The notes: generated by a model not told the origin, from the sequence alone. Positions 52,870 through 63,102 are shown, counted from the first letter of the stretch. The stretch: 64,000 nt of DNA from Veillonella intestinalis (GCF_943193155.1 NZ_CALPDB010000003.1:244667-308666); one strand, 5' to 3'. A program made the numbers and translations.

Positions 52870-55759
52870 GGAGATATATATTAAAGAGTTTGGCCCTTAT
52901 CGGGAGTGGTCTTTTACACCGGCCACATCGGGGGTTCAGGTCATTTATGGACCTAATGAAAGTGGCAAAACCTCCTTGCTAGAAGCGTTGCGTTTTTTAC
53001 TATTCGGTAAAAAAAGTAAGACTTATGGGTATGGTTCAGGACATCTTATTGTAGAACGTGAAGGGGTGTTATACCATATTGGGCGAGATGGGAAAAAATT
53101 AAATTTTTATCCCCTTGGAAAAGGTCCTATTAATGAAGAACCAGCATCACTGTGGTGGCATGGTTTAGACAAAAAGACCTATGATCGTATTTTTGCTATT
53201 ACTGTAGATGAACTGCAAGGTGCTGATGTGCTAGCCGAGGTTGAAGTACGAGCTCGTTTCTTTGGTGGTGAAGGGGGCGAACGTTTAAGCACGGCGGTAA
53301 AAGATATTGAAAAAGCCTCGTCCGATTTGTTGGTTGCGTCAGCTAATGGTAAACGAAAAATTAATGTCCTCATGGAGCGTTTAAAACAAGTTCGTGAGAC
53401 TATGGCTAATTTAGGTAAGCATGAAGAGGCTTACACGGCCTACCAGCAAGAATTAGATGGTATGGTGACTACAGAAAAAGAATTGGCAGAACGGCTTAAA
53501 GAATGGCAAGATTATGGCAAAGAAGTTGATTTGGTATTGCGTGCTTGGGATGTATATAAACGAGCCGAACATGCCAAAGAACAGATGAATACCTATGCCG
53601 TAACAGAATTGTTAGAAAAAGATGCTTTTTACGAAATAGACGAAAAAATTACGCAATGTCGTAATAATATGCAATTATGGAGTGGCAAAGAAGCTGGTTT
53701 AGTACCGGATAATTTTGCCCCTGATTCTTTAATTGGTGTATATAGTCAAGAAATTGAAAGCTTGTTTCAAGAGTTAGGCAAATGGACGCAATTACAAAAA
53801 GAATGTGAACAAGGTCGAGCTTACTTGAAACGCGTGAAAGAACAGCTAGATTTGTCACGGACGTTGCATAATGCTTGGCGCCCTGAGGCCGAAATGCCTG
53901 CTGAGGTTAATTGGGCCGAAGGGGAAGCCTTAGCGCGTCAATTGCGGAGTGCGCAGGATAATTACTTACATTGGCAAAAACGTAAGCCAGTGGAGCCTGT
54001 AGAATTAGTAAACTCTAAGGTAAAGGATGAAGAACATACGCTACAGACATTAGAGTCTAACGTGAAGTTGATACAGGATGCATACACTTCTTATGAGACT
54101 GCTGTGTCCGAACAAGAAGCCTTGGCTGAAGGCGCTGCTAAACCGTATTATCGATATGGTGCAATCAGTTTATTAGTATTGGCTGTGTTAGCTCTTGTAT
54201 TATTGCCTGATATGGGTGTATGGTTAGCTATTGTTTTGGCCGTTGGAGGTGGCGCGCTCTTTGCATATGATTGGCAAACCAAGCGAAAACAACAAGGCCT
54301 TTATGAGGCTGCTTTGCATCAAAGCGAGCGACAGAAGCAGGCCTTAGAAAAGTTAGCCATAGAAGCGGGCGTAACTACACCTCAATCGGCTGCTGATATG
54401 ACTGAACTTGTAGCTTTGGTAACAGAAAAACGGTCTGCTTTTAGTAATCAAAATTTAGCCTTAGCTAAAATCCATAGTTACGAACAAGTCTATAGTCAAT
54501 GGCTAGCAGAAGGAAAGGAACTTGAAGCGGCTGGTAATAAAGCTATGGAAGCTTGGCAACGGTGGTTACCCGCAGGGGCTAGTCGCGTGCTTACGGACAA
54601 TCAATTTTTTGCTCTTAAGCAAGAATATGACACTTATATGGACGATTTAAATCAGTATAAAGAGTATGAAAAGCGATTGCAAGAACATGAGGAATCCTTG
54701 CATGAAATTGAGAGTCGCTGTGCTGCTTTGTGGAATAAGTTAGAAGTGGATATTCCTGTGACGCCAATTGAGTTACGGCGGGTATATAATTTGTTAAAAT
54801 CGCATCGACAAAATCAGGTACGATGGGAACAAAAAGAATCGCAACGACGTAATTATCACGAAGAATATGAACAGTGGAGTCGTCAGGAAAAAGCGCTGCT
54901 TTTAGAACAGGCAGAATTACTGCAGAAGAATGGGATTGCGACAGCTGGAGAATATCGCCAACGCTTATTGTTGCAAGATCAATATGTACAATGGCAAAAA
55001 GTGTATGAACAGAGCCGTGATCAATTAGCGCTTTTTGCGTCTAAAAAGGATAGTCATGAAGCTTTATATCGGCGCTTGAAATCAGGGAATAAAGAGAAAT
55101 GGCAATCTGAAGCAGAGCGCAGTCATTCGGAGGTACAAGCTTTAGAGAAACGCTTGGCCGCTTTATATGAAAAACGAGGCCAAGTACAGGAGGCTATGCG
55201 TACTTTGTCGCAAGATAAAGCAATGTCCCTAGCTTTACAAGAAGAACAGCAATTAGAAGGGGAATTACAGGAGGCGTTAACTGCTTGGGCTACGCAAGTG
55301 TTGGTTAGTCATTTTATGGAATTGGCACAGGCTGATTATGAAAAAGACCGTCAACCGGAGGCTATGGCTACGGCATCTAATTATTTGTCTATGATGACGG
55401 ATGGTAAATATACACTACAATTAGGGGATACAGCCTCTTCGTTACAAGCCGTATTAGCGTCTGGTGAAGTAGTGCCTACTGAGCATTGGAGTAGTGGTTT
55501 AGGCGATCAAGTATACTTAGCGTTACGACTTAGTTTGGCTAAAGTATTTGGGGAACGTGTAGAATCATTGCCGATTATTTTGGATGATATATTGTTGCGC
55601 TTTGATGAAGGTCGTCAAGAGGCTGCATTAAAAGTATTAGCTCATATTGGTGAGGTGGATCAGATTTTAATCTTTACTTGCCAGCAAGGAACGGCTGAAC
55701 GAAGTGCCCAATTAGATGGTATGAGTGTATATGACCTAAGTGCTCAAGAGGCGCTGTAG
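52859..55759 (+). CDS. YhaN/SbcC-like AAA ATPase with central membrane segments
   Basis: 966 residues. N-terminal half-ATPase with Walker A VIYGPNESGKTSLLEA (about 29-44), long coiled-coil arms (about 170-420 and 480-860), and a C-terminal half with the signature WSSGLGDQVYLALRLSLA and Walker B LPIILDDILLRFDEGR. Around residues 430-472 two hydrophobic helices (AISLLVLAVLALVLLPDMGV and WLAIVLAVGGGALFAYDW) interrupt the coiled coil, as I recall for YhaN. Starts 11 bases inside the yhaO-like gene, so tightly coupled. No SbcC zinc hook CxxC seen at the apex. Confidence 0.9.
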   Translation: MRIKEIYIKEFGPYREWSFTPATSGVQVIYGPNESGKTSLLEALRFLLFGKKSKTYGYGSGHLIVEREGVLYHIGRDGKKLNFYPLGKGPINEEPASLWWHGLDKKTYDRIFAITVDELQGADVLAEVEVRARFFGGEGGERLSTAVKDIEKASSDLLVASANGKRKINVLMERLKQVRETMANLGKHEEAYTAYQQELDGMVTTEKELAERLKEWQDYGKEVDLVLRAWDVYKRAEHAKEQMNTYAVTELLEKDAFYEIDEKITQCRNNMQLWSGKEAGLVPDNFAPDSLIGVYSQEIESLFQELGKWTQLQKECEQGRAYLKRVKEQLDLSRTLHNAWRPEAEMPAEVNWAEGEALARQLRSAQDNYLHWQKRKPVEPVELVNSKVKDEEHTLQTLESNVKLIQDAYTSYETAVSEQEALAEGAAKPYYRYGAISLLVLAVLALVLLPDMGVWLAIVLAVGGGALFAYDWQTKRKQQGLYEAALHQSERQKQALEKLAIEAGVTTPQSAADMTELVALVTEKRSAFSNQNLALAKIHSYEQVYSQWLAEGKELEAAGNKAMEAWQRWLPAGASRVLTDNQFFALKQEYDTYMDDLNQYKEYEKRLQEHEESLHEIESRCAALWNKLEVDIPVTPIELRRVYNLLKSHRQNQVRWEQKESQRRNYHEEYEQWSRQEKALLLEQAELLQKNGIATAGEYRQRLLLQDQYVQWQKVYEQSRDQLALFASKKDSHEALYRRLKSGNKEKWQSEAERSHSEVQALEKRLAALYEKRGQVQEAMRTLSQDKAMSLALQEEQQLEGELQEALTAWATQVLVSHFMELAQADYEKDRQPEAMATASNYLSMMTDGKYTLQLGDTASSLQAVLASGEVVPTEHWSSGLGDQVYLALRLSLAKVFGERVESLPIILDDILLRFDEGRQEAALKVLAHIGEVDQILIFTCQQGTAERSAQLDGMSVYDLSAQEAL

Positions 55760-55903
55760 TAGTATATAATTGAAATACTTAAGGGCGCTCTAGTTCTTGA
55801 TGAATATCTTTGGCGCATAGATTTATTGATGTATTTTTATACATCGATATAACATAAAAATATAAATTGGTAACTTAATTTTGAGGATTGTTGTAGTGAA
55901 TTT

Positions 55904-55931
55904 AGGACTTCTTACCTAGGTAAGAAGTCCT
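55904..55931. terminator. Perfectly palindromic terminator after the YhaN-like gene
   Basis: 28-base perfect palindrome with arms AGGACTTCTTACCT/AGGTAAGAAGTCCT, followed by five T's. Confidence 0.85.
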
Positions 55932-56169
55932 TTTTGTATTTGTTAGTACCTTGTATACATGAGTTTATTGCACCTTATATATCTGTATTTTCTATATGCA
56001 ATTTTTGAGAATGGGGTTTATAATATAAACAATCTATTTTCTATAGAATTTAAAGAGATGGAAATTTTGTAGGGTATATGCAACTAAGGTATAGATGTTT
56101 ATCCTATGAAATTGAGCCAACATTAGGTTAGGTAAAGAGAGAGTAGTAGCTTGGAAGGAGCCGGGGTTT
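55932..56169 (+). other. Leader region of the glutamate synthase gene
   Basis: TATAAT at 56019-56024 without a good -35 leaves a leader of about 140 bases. No T-box, riboswitch or leader peptide recognised. Confidence 0.4.
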
Positions 56170-59100
56170 ATGGGACAATCACAGGTAGTAGGGAAAACGC
56201 AAATTGAAATTCAGCAGCAGGAGCAGTCACAGTGGCAAGCAAAGGGGCTATATCATTCAGCCTATGAAAAAGATGCTTGTGGTATGGGGTTTGTAGTTGA
56301 TATTAAAGGTCGAAAATCTCACGATATTATTGATGATGGCTTGCGCATTTTAGAGCGGCTAGAACATAGAGGGGCTCGTGGTGCCGATGCTTCATCGGGT
56401 GATGGGGCAGGTATTATAGTACAAATTCCACATAATTTTTTTCAACGAGAATGTGAAGTATTAGGCTTTTCATTGCCCCCTGTAGGAAGCTATGGGGTAG
56501 GTATGATTTTTGCACATCCCTATGAAACATTGCGGAATAAGCAGAAGGCTATTTTAGAAGAGATTGTAAAAACAGAAGGGCAAGTTGTCTTGGGGTGGCG
56601 TGAAGTACCAGTAGATTCGCATGCCGTAGGTGCTGAAGCAGCGGCTATTCGCCCTTGGTTCATTCAAATATTTATAGGTAAAGGCGATAATATAATGAAT
56701 GATGAAGAATTTGAACGCATTTTATATGTCATTCGTAAAGAAGCTGAAAAAAAGATTATTCCTTTAAGTAAAGCGGAAAGTGGCGATTTTTATATTGCTT
56801 CTTTATCGGCTAAGACCATTGTTTATAAAGGAATGCTCACGCCAAAACAATTGCGTGACTTTTATTTAGATTTAGCTGATTTAGATTTTACATCAGCGTT
56901 AGCTATGGTGCATTCTCGTTTTAGCACGAATACATTTCCAAGTTGGGCACGAGCGCATCCTAATCGTTTTATTGTGCACAATGGTGAAATTAATACGATT
57001 AGAGGCAATATTAATTGGATTAATGCTCGTGAAGGCAAGGCTAATTCAGAATATTTTCCACAAATCAAGAAGGTATTTCCTGTAGTGGATGATACTGGCT
57101 CAGACTCAGCTATGTTTGATAATACGCTGGAATTTCTTTATATGACAGGTCGTAGTTTACCTCATGCCATGATGATGATGATTCCTGAACCTTGGGAAAA
57201 GAATCCCCTTATGAGTCAAGAAAAGCGCGATTTCTATGAATTTAATAGTTTTATGATGGAGCCTTGGGATGGCCCAGCTGCGATGGGTTTTACAGATGGG
57301 GTTGTAGTAGGTGGTGTATTGGACCGCAATGGGTTACGTCCGTCGCGATACTATATTACTAGTGATGATCGTCTTATTATGGCTTCTGAAGTTGGGGTGG
57401 TGAATGAGTCGGCTGAGAATATTCGCTACAAAGGTCGTTTAGAGCCAGGTAAAATGTTACTTGTTGATACAAAAGAACAACGTATTGTGTCAGATGAAGA
57501 AATCAAGCATCGCATTGCTACTGAGCAGCCTTATGGAGAATGGGTGAAAGAACATATTATTCACTTAGAAGATATTGCACCTGCTAATGAAGAAGATTTG
57601 CCAGTAGTTACTAATTTACAAGAGCAACAACAAGTATTTGGATATACGCAAGAAGATTTAGTGCGTATGCTTCAACCTATGGCAAAAGATGGAAAAGATC
57701 CTGTAGGGGCGATGGGGGCTGATGCACCTTTGGCAATTTTGTCAGACAAGCCACAGCTACTTTACAGTTACTTTAAGCAATTATTTGCACAGGTTACCAA
57801 TCCACCGATTGATGCTATTCGTGAGGAAATGGTAACGTCTACAGGGGTTATGTTTGGCAATAGTGGCAATATGATGGACCCGCATAAAAGTGGAACTTAC
57901 TGTGTATCCTTAGATCGCCCTATTTTAACAAATAAGGAATTTGCAGCTATTAAACAGTTAGATTGCCGCCGCATGAAAAGTACAACTTTGTCTATCTTGT
58001 TTAATCCGGCAGAAGGAAGTCAAGGTATGCGCCAAGCCTTGGACGAATTATGTTCTAAAGCTGAAGAGGCGGCTCGTTCAGATCATAATGTTCTTATTCT
58101 GTCAGATCGCGGTGTAGATGCGACTCATGCGCCAATTCCAGCGTTGTTAGCTGTAGCAGCGGTGCACAATCATTTAATTAAGAAGGTATTGCGTACGGAC
58201 ATTGGACTTGTTTTAGAATCAGGGGAACCGCGTGAAGTCCATCATTTTTGTACATTGATTGGCTATGGTGTGACTGCAATTAATCCATATATTGCTTTTG
58301 AAACAATTACGTCCTTACAAAAAGAAGGGCGTTTAGGCCAAATAACAGCAGAAGCAGCAGAACAGAATTATATTAAGGCGGCGGTAAGTGGTATTTTAAA
58401 AGTTATGTCAAAAATGGGGATTTCGACCGTGCGCAGTTATCATGGGGCACAAATTTTTGAAGCCATTGGTCTTAATAGTGATTTTATTGATAAATATTTT
58501 GTAAATACGCCAACTCGTATTGGCGGTATTGGTACAGAAGGTGTGGCTCGTGAAGCTTTGGCACGGCACGAACGCGCTTTTGAAGCTAAGGCAACAACGC
58601 TTGAAGCTGGTGGTTTTTATGGTCCTATGAAAGATGGAGAACCTCATTTATATAATCCTAAGACTATTGATTTATTACAGCGTGCTTGTATGGACAATAA
58701 TTATGAGCTGTATAAAGAATATGCAGAGGGTATTCGCCATGATTATCATGTTACATTGCGTAGTTTACTAGATTTTAATTATCCCGTAGGTGGCGGTATT
58801 GCGATTGAAGAAGTAGAGCCTGTTGAGTCGATTGTGAAACGCTTTAAAGGTGGGGCTATGAGTTATGGTGCCATTAGTAAGGAGGCTCATGAAACAATTG
58901 CTATTGCTATGAATCGCTTAGGTACAATGAGTAATTCTGGCGAAGGCGGCGAAGATGCAAGTCGCTATACTTTGTTGCCGAATGGGGATAACTTATGTAG
59001 TGAAATTAAGCAAATTGCTTCAGGGCGTTTTGGTGTTACCTCTGAATATTTAGTACATGCTAAAGAGTTACAAATAAAATGCGCCCAAGGGGCTAAGCCT

Positions 59101-60768
59101 GGCGAAGGTGGACAATTGCCAGGTAAGAAAGTATATCCTCCTATTGGGAAAGCCCGTCATTCTACACCGGGCGTGGAATTAGTATCGCCACCACCTCATC
59201 ATGATATTTATTCGATTGAAGATTTAGCAGAATTGATTTTTGATTTGAAAAATGCAAATCGTCAGGCTCGTATTAGTGTGAAATTAGCCGCTGAAGCTGG
59301 TGTTGGTACGATTGCCGCTGGGGTAGCCAAAGCCAAGGCTGATAATATCTTGATTTGTGGCTATGATGGTGGTACTGGCGCGGCTGGTCGCACTGGTATG
59401 CGTCATACAGGGGCTCCTTGGGAATTAGGTTTAGCTGAAACGCATCAAACTTTATTGTTAAACCGTTTGCGCGATCGCATTGTGCTTGAAGTGGATAGTA
59501 AACTTATGACAGGTTTTGATGTGGCTGTAGCTGCCTTGTTGGGGGCAGAAATGTTTGGTTTTGGTACCTTACCATTAATTGCTGTGGGCTGTAAAATGGC
59601 GCGTGTATGCAATTTAAATACATGCCCGTATGGTGTAGCCACTCAAGATGAAAATTTGCGTAAGAATTTTAAAGGAAAGCCAGAATATGTAGAAAATCTT
59701 ATGCTATTTTTAGCTCGTGAACTCCGTGAAATTATGGCTCGTTTAGGAATTCGTACAGTTCAGGATATGGTAGGTCGTGTTGATTTATTACGTCAAAAGG
59801 TAGTAGAGGATAATTACAAATTATCTCGTGTCGATTTAAAACGTATTTTATTTAGGCCATATACGGATATTTCTGTAGGTCACTATCATCAACATGAACA
59901 AGACCATGAATTAGCCAAAACGCTAGATGAAGGTAAATTATTGCGCATGTGTCGCCCTGCCATTGAAGAACAAAAACCAATCCGCGCTAAATTAGCTATT
60001 AATAATACGCATCGTGTTGTAGGCACTATTGTAGGTAGTGAAATTACAAAACGCTATGGGGCCAATGGATTAGCGCCTAATACGATTAAACTTAATTTTG
60101 TCGGTAGTGCCGGTCAAAGTTTTGGTGCATTTATTCCTAAGGGGATGACTATGGAATTGGAAGGCGATGCGAATGACTATTTAGGTAAAGGTTTATCTGG
60201 TGGTGTGATTACTGTATATCCGCCAAGGGGTGCTTTGTTTGAAGCGGATCAAAATGTCATTATTGGTAATGTAGCTTTTTATGGTGCTACGGCGGGTGAG
60301 GCTTATATTAGTGGTTGCGCTGGAGAACGTTTTGCAGTGCGTAATAGTGGCATTACCGCTGTTGTAGAGGGCGTAGGTGACCATGGCTGCGAATATATGA
60401 CTGGTGGTGAAATTCTTGTGCTTGGCAAAACTGGTCGTAATTTTGGGGCTGGTATGTCTGGTGGTTATGCGTATATTCTAGATTTTGATGTGCGAAAATG
60501 CAATATGAGTTTAGTCGAAGCAAGACCTGCTGGAGGGGATGATTTAGAACGAATTAAATCGTTGGTAGAGGCCCATGTTTTACATACTAACAGTCGTAAA
60601 GGTCGACATATCTTAGATAATTGGCAGAACTTTGCTCAGCGTTTTACCAAAATTGTACCTACTGCTTATGAAGCTATGAAACAAGCGATTGCTTTGTATG
60701 AAGCAAAGGGGATGAGTGAAGCGGAAGCACAATTGCAAGCCTTCAAAGATACACACCATATAAAATAA
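56170..60768 (+). CDS. gltB: Glutamate synthase large subunit GltB
   Basis: Makes two glutamates from glutamine and 2-oxoglutarate. 1532 residues with all domains: type-II glutamine amidotransferase whose catalytic Cys37 (EKDACGMGF) follows a 36-residue propeptide; central domain; FMN-binding synthase domain (GGEDASRY, SGRFGVTSEYL, GAKPGEGGQLPG); 3Fe-4S ligands in CKMARVCNLNTCPYGV; C-terminal beta-helix (GLSGGVITVYPP, GAGMSGGYAYILDFD). GGAAGGAG site. No gltD within the 3 kb downstream, so the small subunit is encoded elsewhere or the enzyme uses ferredoxin. Confidence 0.96.
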   Translation: MGQSQVVGKTQIEIQQQEQSQWQAKGLYHSAYEKDACGMGFVVDIKGRKSHDIIDDGLRILERLEHRGARGADASSGDGAGIIVQIPHNFFQRECEVLGFSLPPVGSYGVGMIFAHPYETLRNKQKAILEEIVKTEGQVVLGWREVPVDSHAVGAEAAAIRPWFIQIFIGKGDNIMNDEEFERILYVIRKEAEKKIIPLSKAESGDFYIASLSAKTIVYKGMLTPKQLRDFYLDLADLDFTSALAMVHSRFSTNTFPSWARAHPNRFIVHNGEINTIRGNINWINAREGKANSEYFPQIKKVFPVVDDTGSDSAMFDNTLEFLYMTGRSLPHAMMMMIPEPWEKNPLMSQEKRDFYEFNSFMMEPWDGPAAMGFTDGVVVGGVLDRNGLRPSRYYITSDDRLIMASEVGVVNESAENIRYKGRLEPGKMLLVDTKEQRIVSDEEIKHRIATEQPYGEWVKEHIIHLEDIAPANEEDLPVVTNLQEQQQVFGYTQEDLVRMLQPMAKDGKDPVGAMGADAPLAILSDKPQLLYSYFKQLFAQVTNPPIDAIREEMVTSTGVMFGNSGNMMDPHKSGTYCVSLDRPILTNKEFAAIKQLDCRRMKSTTLSILFNPAEGSQGMRQALDELCSKAEEAARSDHNVLILSDRGVDATHAPIPALLAVAAVHNHLIKKVLRTDIGLVLESGEPREVHHFCTLIGYGVTAINPYIAFETITSLQKEGRLGQITAEAAEQNYIKAAVSGILKVMSKMGISTVRSYHGAQIFEAIGLNSDFIDKYFVNTPTRIGGIGTEGVAREALARHERAFEAKATTLEAGGFYGPMKDGEPHLYNPKTIDLLQRACMDNNYELYKEYAEGIRHDYHVTLRSLLDFNYPVGGGIAIEEVEPVESIVKRFKGGAMSYGAISKEAHETIAIAMNRLGTMSNSGEGGEDASRYTLLPNGDNLCSEIKQIASGRFGVTSEYLVHAKELQIKCAQGAKPGEGGQLPGKKVYPPIGKARHSTPGVELVSPPPHHDIYSIEDLAELIFDLKNANRQARISVKLAAEAGVGTIAAGVAKAKADNILICGYDGGTGAAGRTGMRHTGAPWELGLAETHQTLLLNRLRDRIVLEVDSKLMTGFDVAVAALLGAEMFGFGTLPLIAVGCKMARVCNLNTCPYGVATQDENLRKNFKGKPEYVENLMLFLARELREIMARLGIRTVQDMVGRVDLLRQKVVEDNYKLSRVDLKRILFRPYTDISVGHYHQHEQDHELAKTLDEGKLLRMCRPAIEEQKPIRAKLAINNTHRVVGTIVGSEITKRYGANGLAPNTIKLNFVGSAGQSFGAFIPKGMTMELEGDANDYLGKGLSGGVITVYPPRGALFEADQNVIIGNVAFYGATAGEAYISGCAGERFAVRNSGITAVVEGVGDHGCEYMTGGEILVLGKTGRNFGAGMSGGYAYILDFDVRKCNMSLVEARPAGGDDLERIKSLVEAHVLHTNSRKGRHILDNWQNFAQRFTKIVPTAYEAMKQAIALYEAKGMSEAEAQLQAFKDTHHIK

Positions 60769-60826
60769 ACGAATTGTGAAGTTTTTAAAATAGGTTCAAA
60801 ATTTGTAATGGTATGACGATTATATA

Positions 60827-60880
60827 TGAGTCCGAATGTTGCAAGAGGAATAGAAAAACTCTTGCAATCGGGCTCATTTT
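60827..60880 (+). terminator. Terminator after gltB
   Basis: Long imperfect stem TGAGTCCGA-TGTTGCAAGAG against CTCTTGCAATCGGGCTCA, followed by TTTT. Confidence 0.82.
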
Positions 60881-61132
60881 GCGTTAATCGCTGTTTTTCG
60901 TAGTTAAAATATTTCGAATTTTTTGGAAATAGTATATAATAAAATAGCAATAAGAGAAGTGATAAATTAAGTGTGTAGGTCAACTTTGCAGAGTGCGGGA
61001 GTCTACATTTAAGTAGTTAAGTAGTAATTAATAGTTAGCTTATTCTAAATTAATAGTACGTTATGTAGGTATAAGGAATAGGGTATAAATTAAAAGACTG
61101 TTTACGTAAGGGGAACGGCAAAGGAGTATACC
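60881..61132 (+). other. Promoter and long leader of the TPR lipoprotein gene
   Basis: TTTCGA (60912), a 17-base spacer and TATAAT (60935-60940) are the likely promoter, leaving a leader of about 190 bases. No further gene or recognised RNA element. Confidence 0.5.
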
Positions 61133-61750
61133 GTGAAGGCAAAGTATACAATAGGAATAATTGCTTTGGGATTGGCATTTATTTTAAGTGGTTGTAGTCA
61201 TAATAGTGAGCCTAGTGCAACGGCCAAAATGATAACACCTAATACGACGGTGGCTACTGAGGCGAAGCCTGTAGAATCTATTCAAGAAGCTACGTATTTA
61301 TTACAGCAAAATGAATACACTAAGGCTATTGCTAAAGCGGATGAGATTTTAGCGACCTATCCTAACTCAGATGAGGCCTATTCCATTAAAGGCATGGCTA
61401 TGGGATTGAATGGCGAGGCCGTGACGGGGCTAGAATTTACTAAAAAAGCCTATGAAATTAATCCAAATAATGTAAGCAATTATTATAATATGGCCATGTT
61501 ATATAAGTTAGATGGAAAGTTAGAAGAAGCAAAAGAGTGGTTTGAAAAGGTATTGGCAAAAGACCCTCATAATACTTGGTCTGCTTATGGCATTGCTACG
61601 ATTTATGCTGATCAAGGAAAGGACGCAGAGGCTTTAGATTGGTTACGTAAAGCGGTTTCCTTAGATAGCGTGGTGAAAGAGGTAGCGCGTACGCAAGACC
61701 ATTTTGTGCGGTTTCATGGTAACCAAACCTTTGAAGCCATTGTTAAGTAG
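61133..61750 (+). CDS. TPR-repeat lipoprotein
   Basis: 205 residues, GTG start at 61133 with AAAGGAG upstream. Lipoprotein signal with lipobox LSGC (Cys21), a Ser/Thr/Pro-rich linker to about residue 45, then three to four tetratricopeptide repeats, for example EYTKAIAKADEILATYPNSDEAYSIKG, NNVSNYYNMAMLYKLDGKLEEAKEWFEKVLAKDPHN-type and WSAYGIATIYADQGKDAEALDWLRKA-type units. Presumably anchored in a membrane and scaffolding a complex; partner unknown. 37 bases before the HlyD-type gene, likely the same operon. Confidence 0.86.
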   Translation: MKAKYTIGIIALGLAFILSGCSHNSEPSATAKMITPNTTVATEAKPVESIQEATYLLQQNEYTKAIAKADEILATYPNSDEAYSIKGMAMGLNGEAVTGLEFTKKAYEINPNNVSNYYNMAMLYKLDGKLEEAKEWFEKVLAKDPHNTWSAYGIATIYADQGKDAEALDWLRKAVSLDSVVKEVARTQDHFVRFHGNQTFEAIVK

Positions 61751-61787
61751 ATAAATTTATGGAGTTTTATAGAGTGGAGGCGCAGGC

Positions 61788-62933
61788 ATGACAAAACAGC
61801 AGCAACGAAGTATTCGTTGGTCTATTATTCCTGTAATTATGCTAATGATGATGCTTCTAAGTGGTTGCTTTGGACCAACTAAAGTTACGACTGCAGAAGT
61901 TGATACAAAAGAAATGCCCGTTAAGATTAGTAATGATGCTAATATTACGGCTTTGAATAAAGTAACAATTGAACCTACTGTGTCAGGGCAAGTAAGCACT
62001 ATGGCCGTAAAAGTAGGCGATGAAGTGAAACAAGGACAAGTGGTGGCTATGTTAGACACGAGTAACTTGCAAACACAGTTGAACCAATTAATTCAGGAAC
62101 TAGGAGAACGACAAAGTGGTGCAGGTATACAAGCTGTGCCGCAAGAAACGACGGTTGTGCCAGGCGCTGTTTCGGCTGCTGATGTAAATCGTGCTCACGA
62201 AATGATGATGAATGGTATTATTACTGAAAAAGAATACCAGACAATTGTGCAGCGTTCGCAAGCGACTGTAGTAACTAGTGGGGGCGGCTATGTGGCAACT
62301 GGTGATGGCTTAGAAGTAGCCGGCATCCAAGCGGCTATTGCTCAATTACAAACGCAGATTGCGCAATCTCAAATTATTTCACCTATGAATGGTCGTGTGG
62401 CGGCTATTTATAATGAAGATCGAAAAGTAGCGATTGAAGGTCGTCCTTTTATGTTAATTCAGCAAAGTTCACCTGTAGTGGCTTCGTTGAGCATTCCTCA
62501 GAGCTTTGCTTTGAAATTAGCGGATCCAGCTATTAAAAGTACTTTAAAAGTATATTTAAAGGTGGATGATAAAGAAATTCCTGGTGAATTAACCTATGTA
62601 GATACAAATGCGCCAGCAGGAACACCGAGTGTGTTAGTAAAAGCTACGTTTGCTAATACGGATGATGTGATTAAACCAGGCGAATTCTATACATTGGTGA
62701 TTGAATCTGCTGCGACGGCACCAGTTTTAGCTGTACCTAAGGAAGCAGTTCATGAAAATAAAGATGGCAAGTTTGTATATGTAGTAACGGCTAATAATAC
62801 GGTAGATGTGCGTGTTGTTGAAACGAGTGCAACTGTTGATGAGTATACAGCGATTGTTATGGGCTTGAGTAAAGGGGAACGTATTATTACCTCAAAAGGT
62901 GAATTTGAATTAGGTGAACAAGTTACCTATTAA
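61788..62933 (+). CDS. HlyD/RND-type periplasmic adaptor lipoprotein
   Basis: 381 residues. Lipobox LLSGC (Cys27). Biotinyl-lipoyl-like halves TVSGQVSTMAVKVGDEVKQGQVVAMLD and IISPMNGRVAAIYNEDRKVAIEGRPFMLI flank a short helical hairpin (about 95-190). A beta-barrel follows (VLVKATFANTDDVIKPGEFYTLVIE) and a membrane-proximal domain (VLAVPKEAVHENKDGKFVYVV). Adaptor of a tripartite efflux system; GGAGG site. No inner-membrane pump or outer-membrane factor follows before the rRNA operon, so its partner lies elsewhere. Confidence 0.92.
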   Translation: MTKQQQRSIRWSIIPVIMLMMMLLSGCFGPTKVTTAEVDTKEMPVKISNDANITALNKVTIEPTVSGQVSTMAVKVGDEVKQGQVVAMLDTSNLQTQLNQLIQELGERQSGAGIQAVPQETTVVPGAVSAADVNRAHEMMMNGIITEKEYQTIVQRSQATVVTSGGGYVATGDGLEVAGIQAAIAQLQTQIAQSQIISPMNGRVAAIYNEDRKVAIEGRPFMLIQQSSPVVASLSIPQSFALKLADPAIKSTLKVYLKVDDKEIPGELTYVDTNAPAGTPSVLVKATFANTDDVIKPGEFYTLVIESAATAPVLAVPKEAVHENKDGKFVYVVTANNTVDVRVVETSATVDEYTAIVMGLSKGERIITSKGEFELGEQVTY

Positions 62934-62942
62934 ACTATTAGA

Positions 62943-62990
62943 GCTTAAGACGTAGTTAAGAAGTGGCGCTTAAGGCGTAGTTAAGAAGAA
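62943..62990 (+). repeat. Two 25-bp direct repeats with internal dyads
   Basis: Units start at 62943 and 62968 and agree in 20 of their first 21 bases (GCTTAAGACGTAGTTAAG and GCTTAAGGCGTAGTTAAG, then AAG). Each contains the dyad CTTAA-N7-TTAAG. Weaker copies may follow to about 63050. Non-coding. Confidence 0.72.
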
Positions 62991-63102
62991 ATTGAGCTGT
63001 GCTTAAATTGAACTGCACTTAATATAGAATTTAAGTAGCGATTGAATAGAATTTATGAAGTGACTGAATAGTCATCAAAAATAATTGAATGGTAATTATG
63101 TA

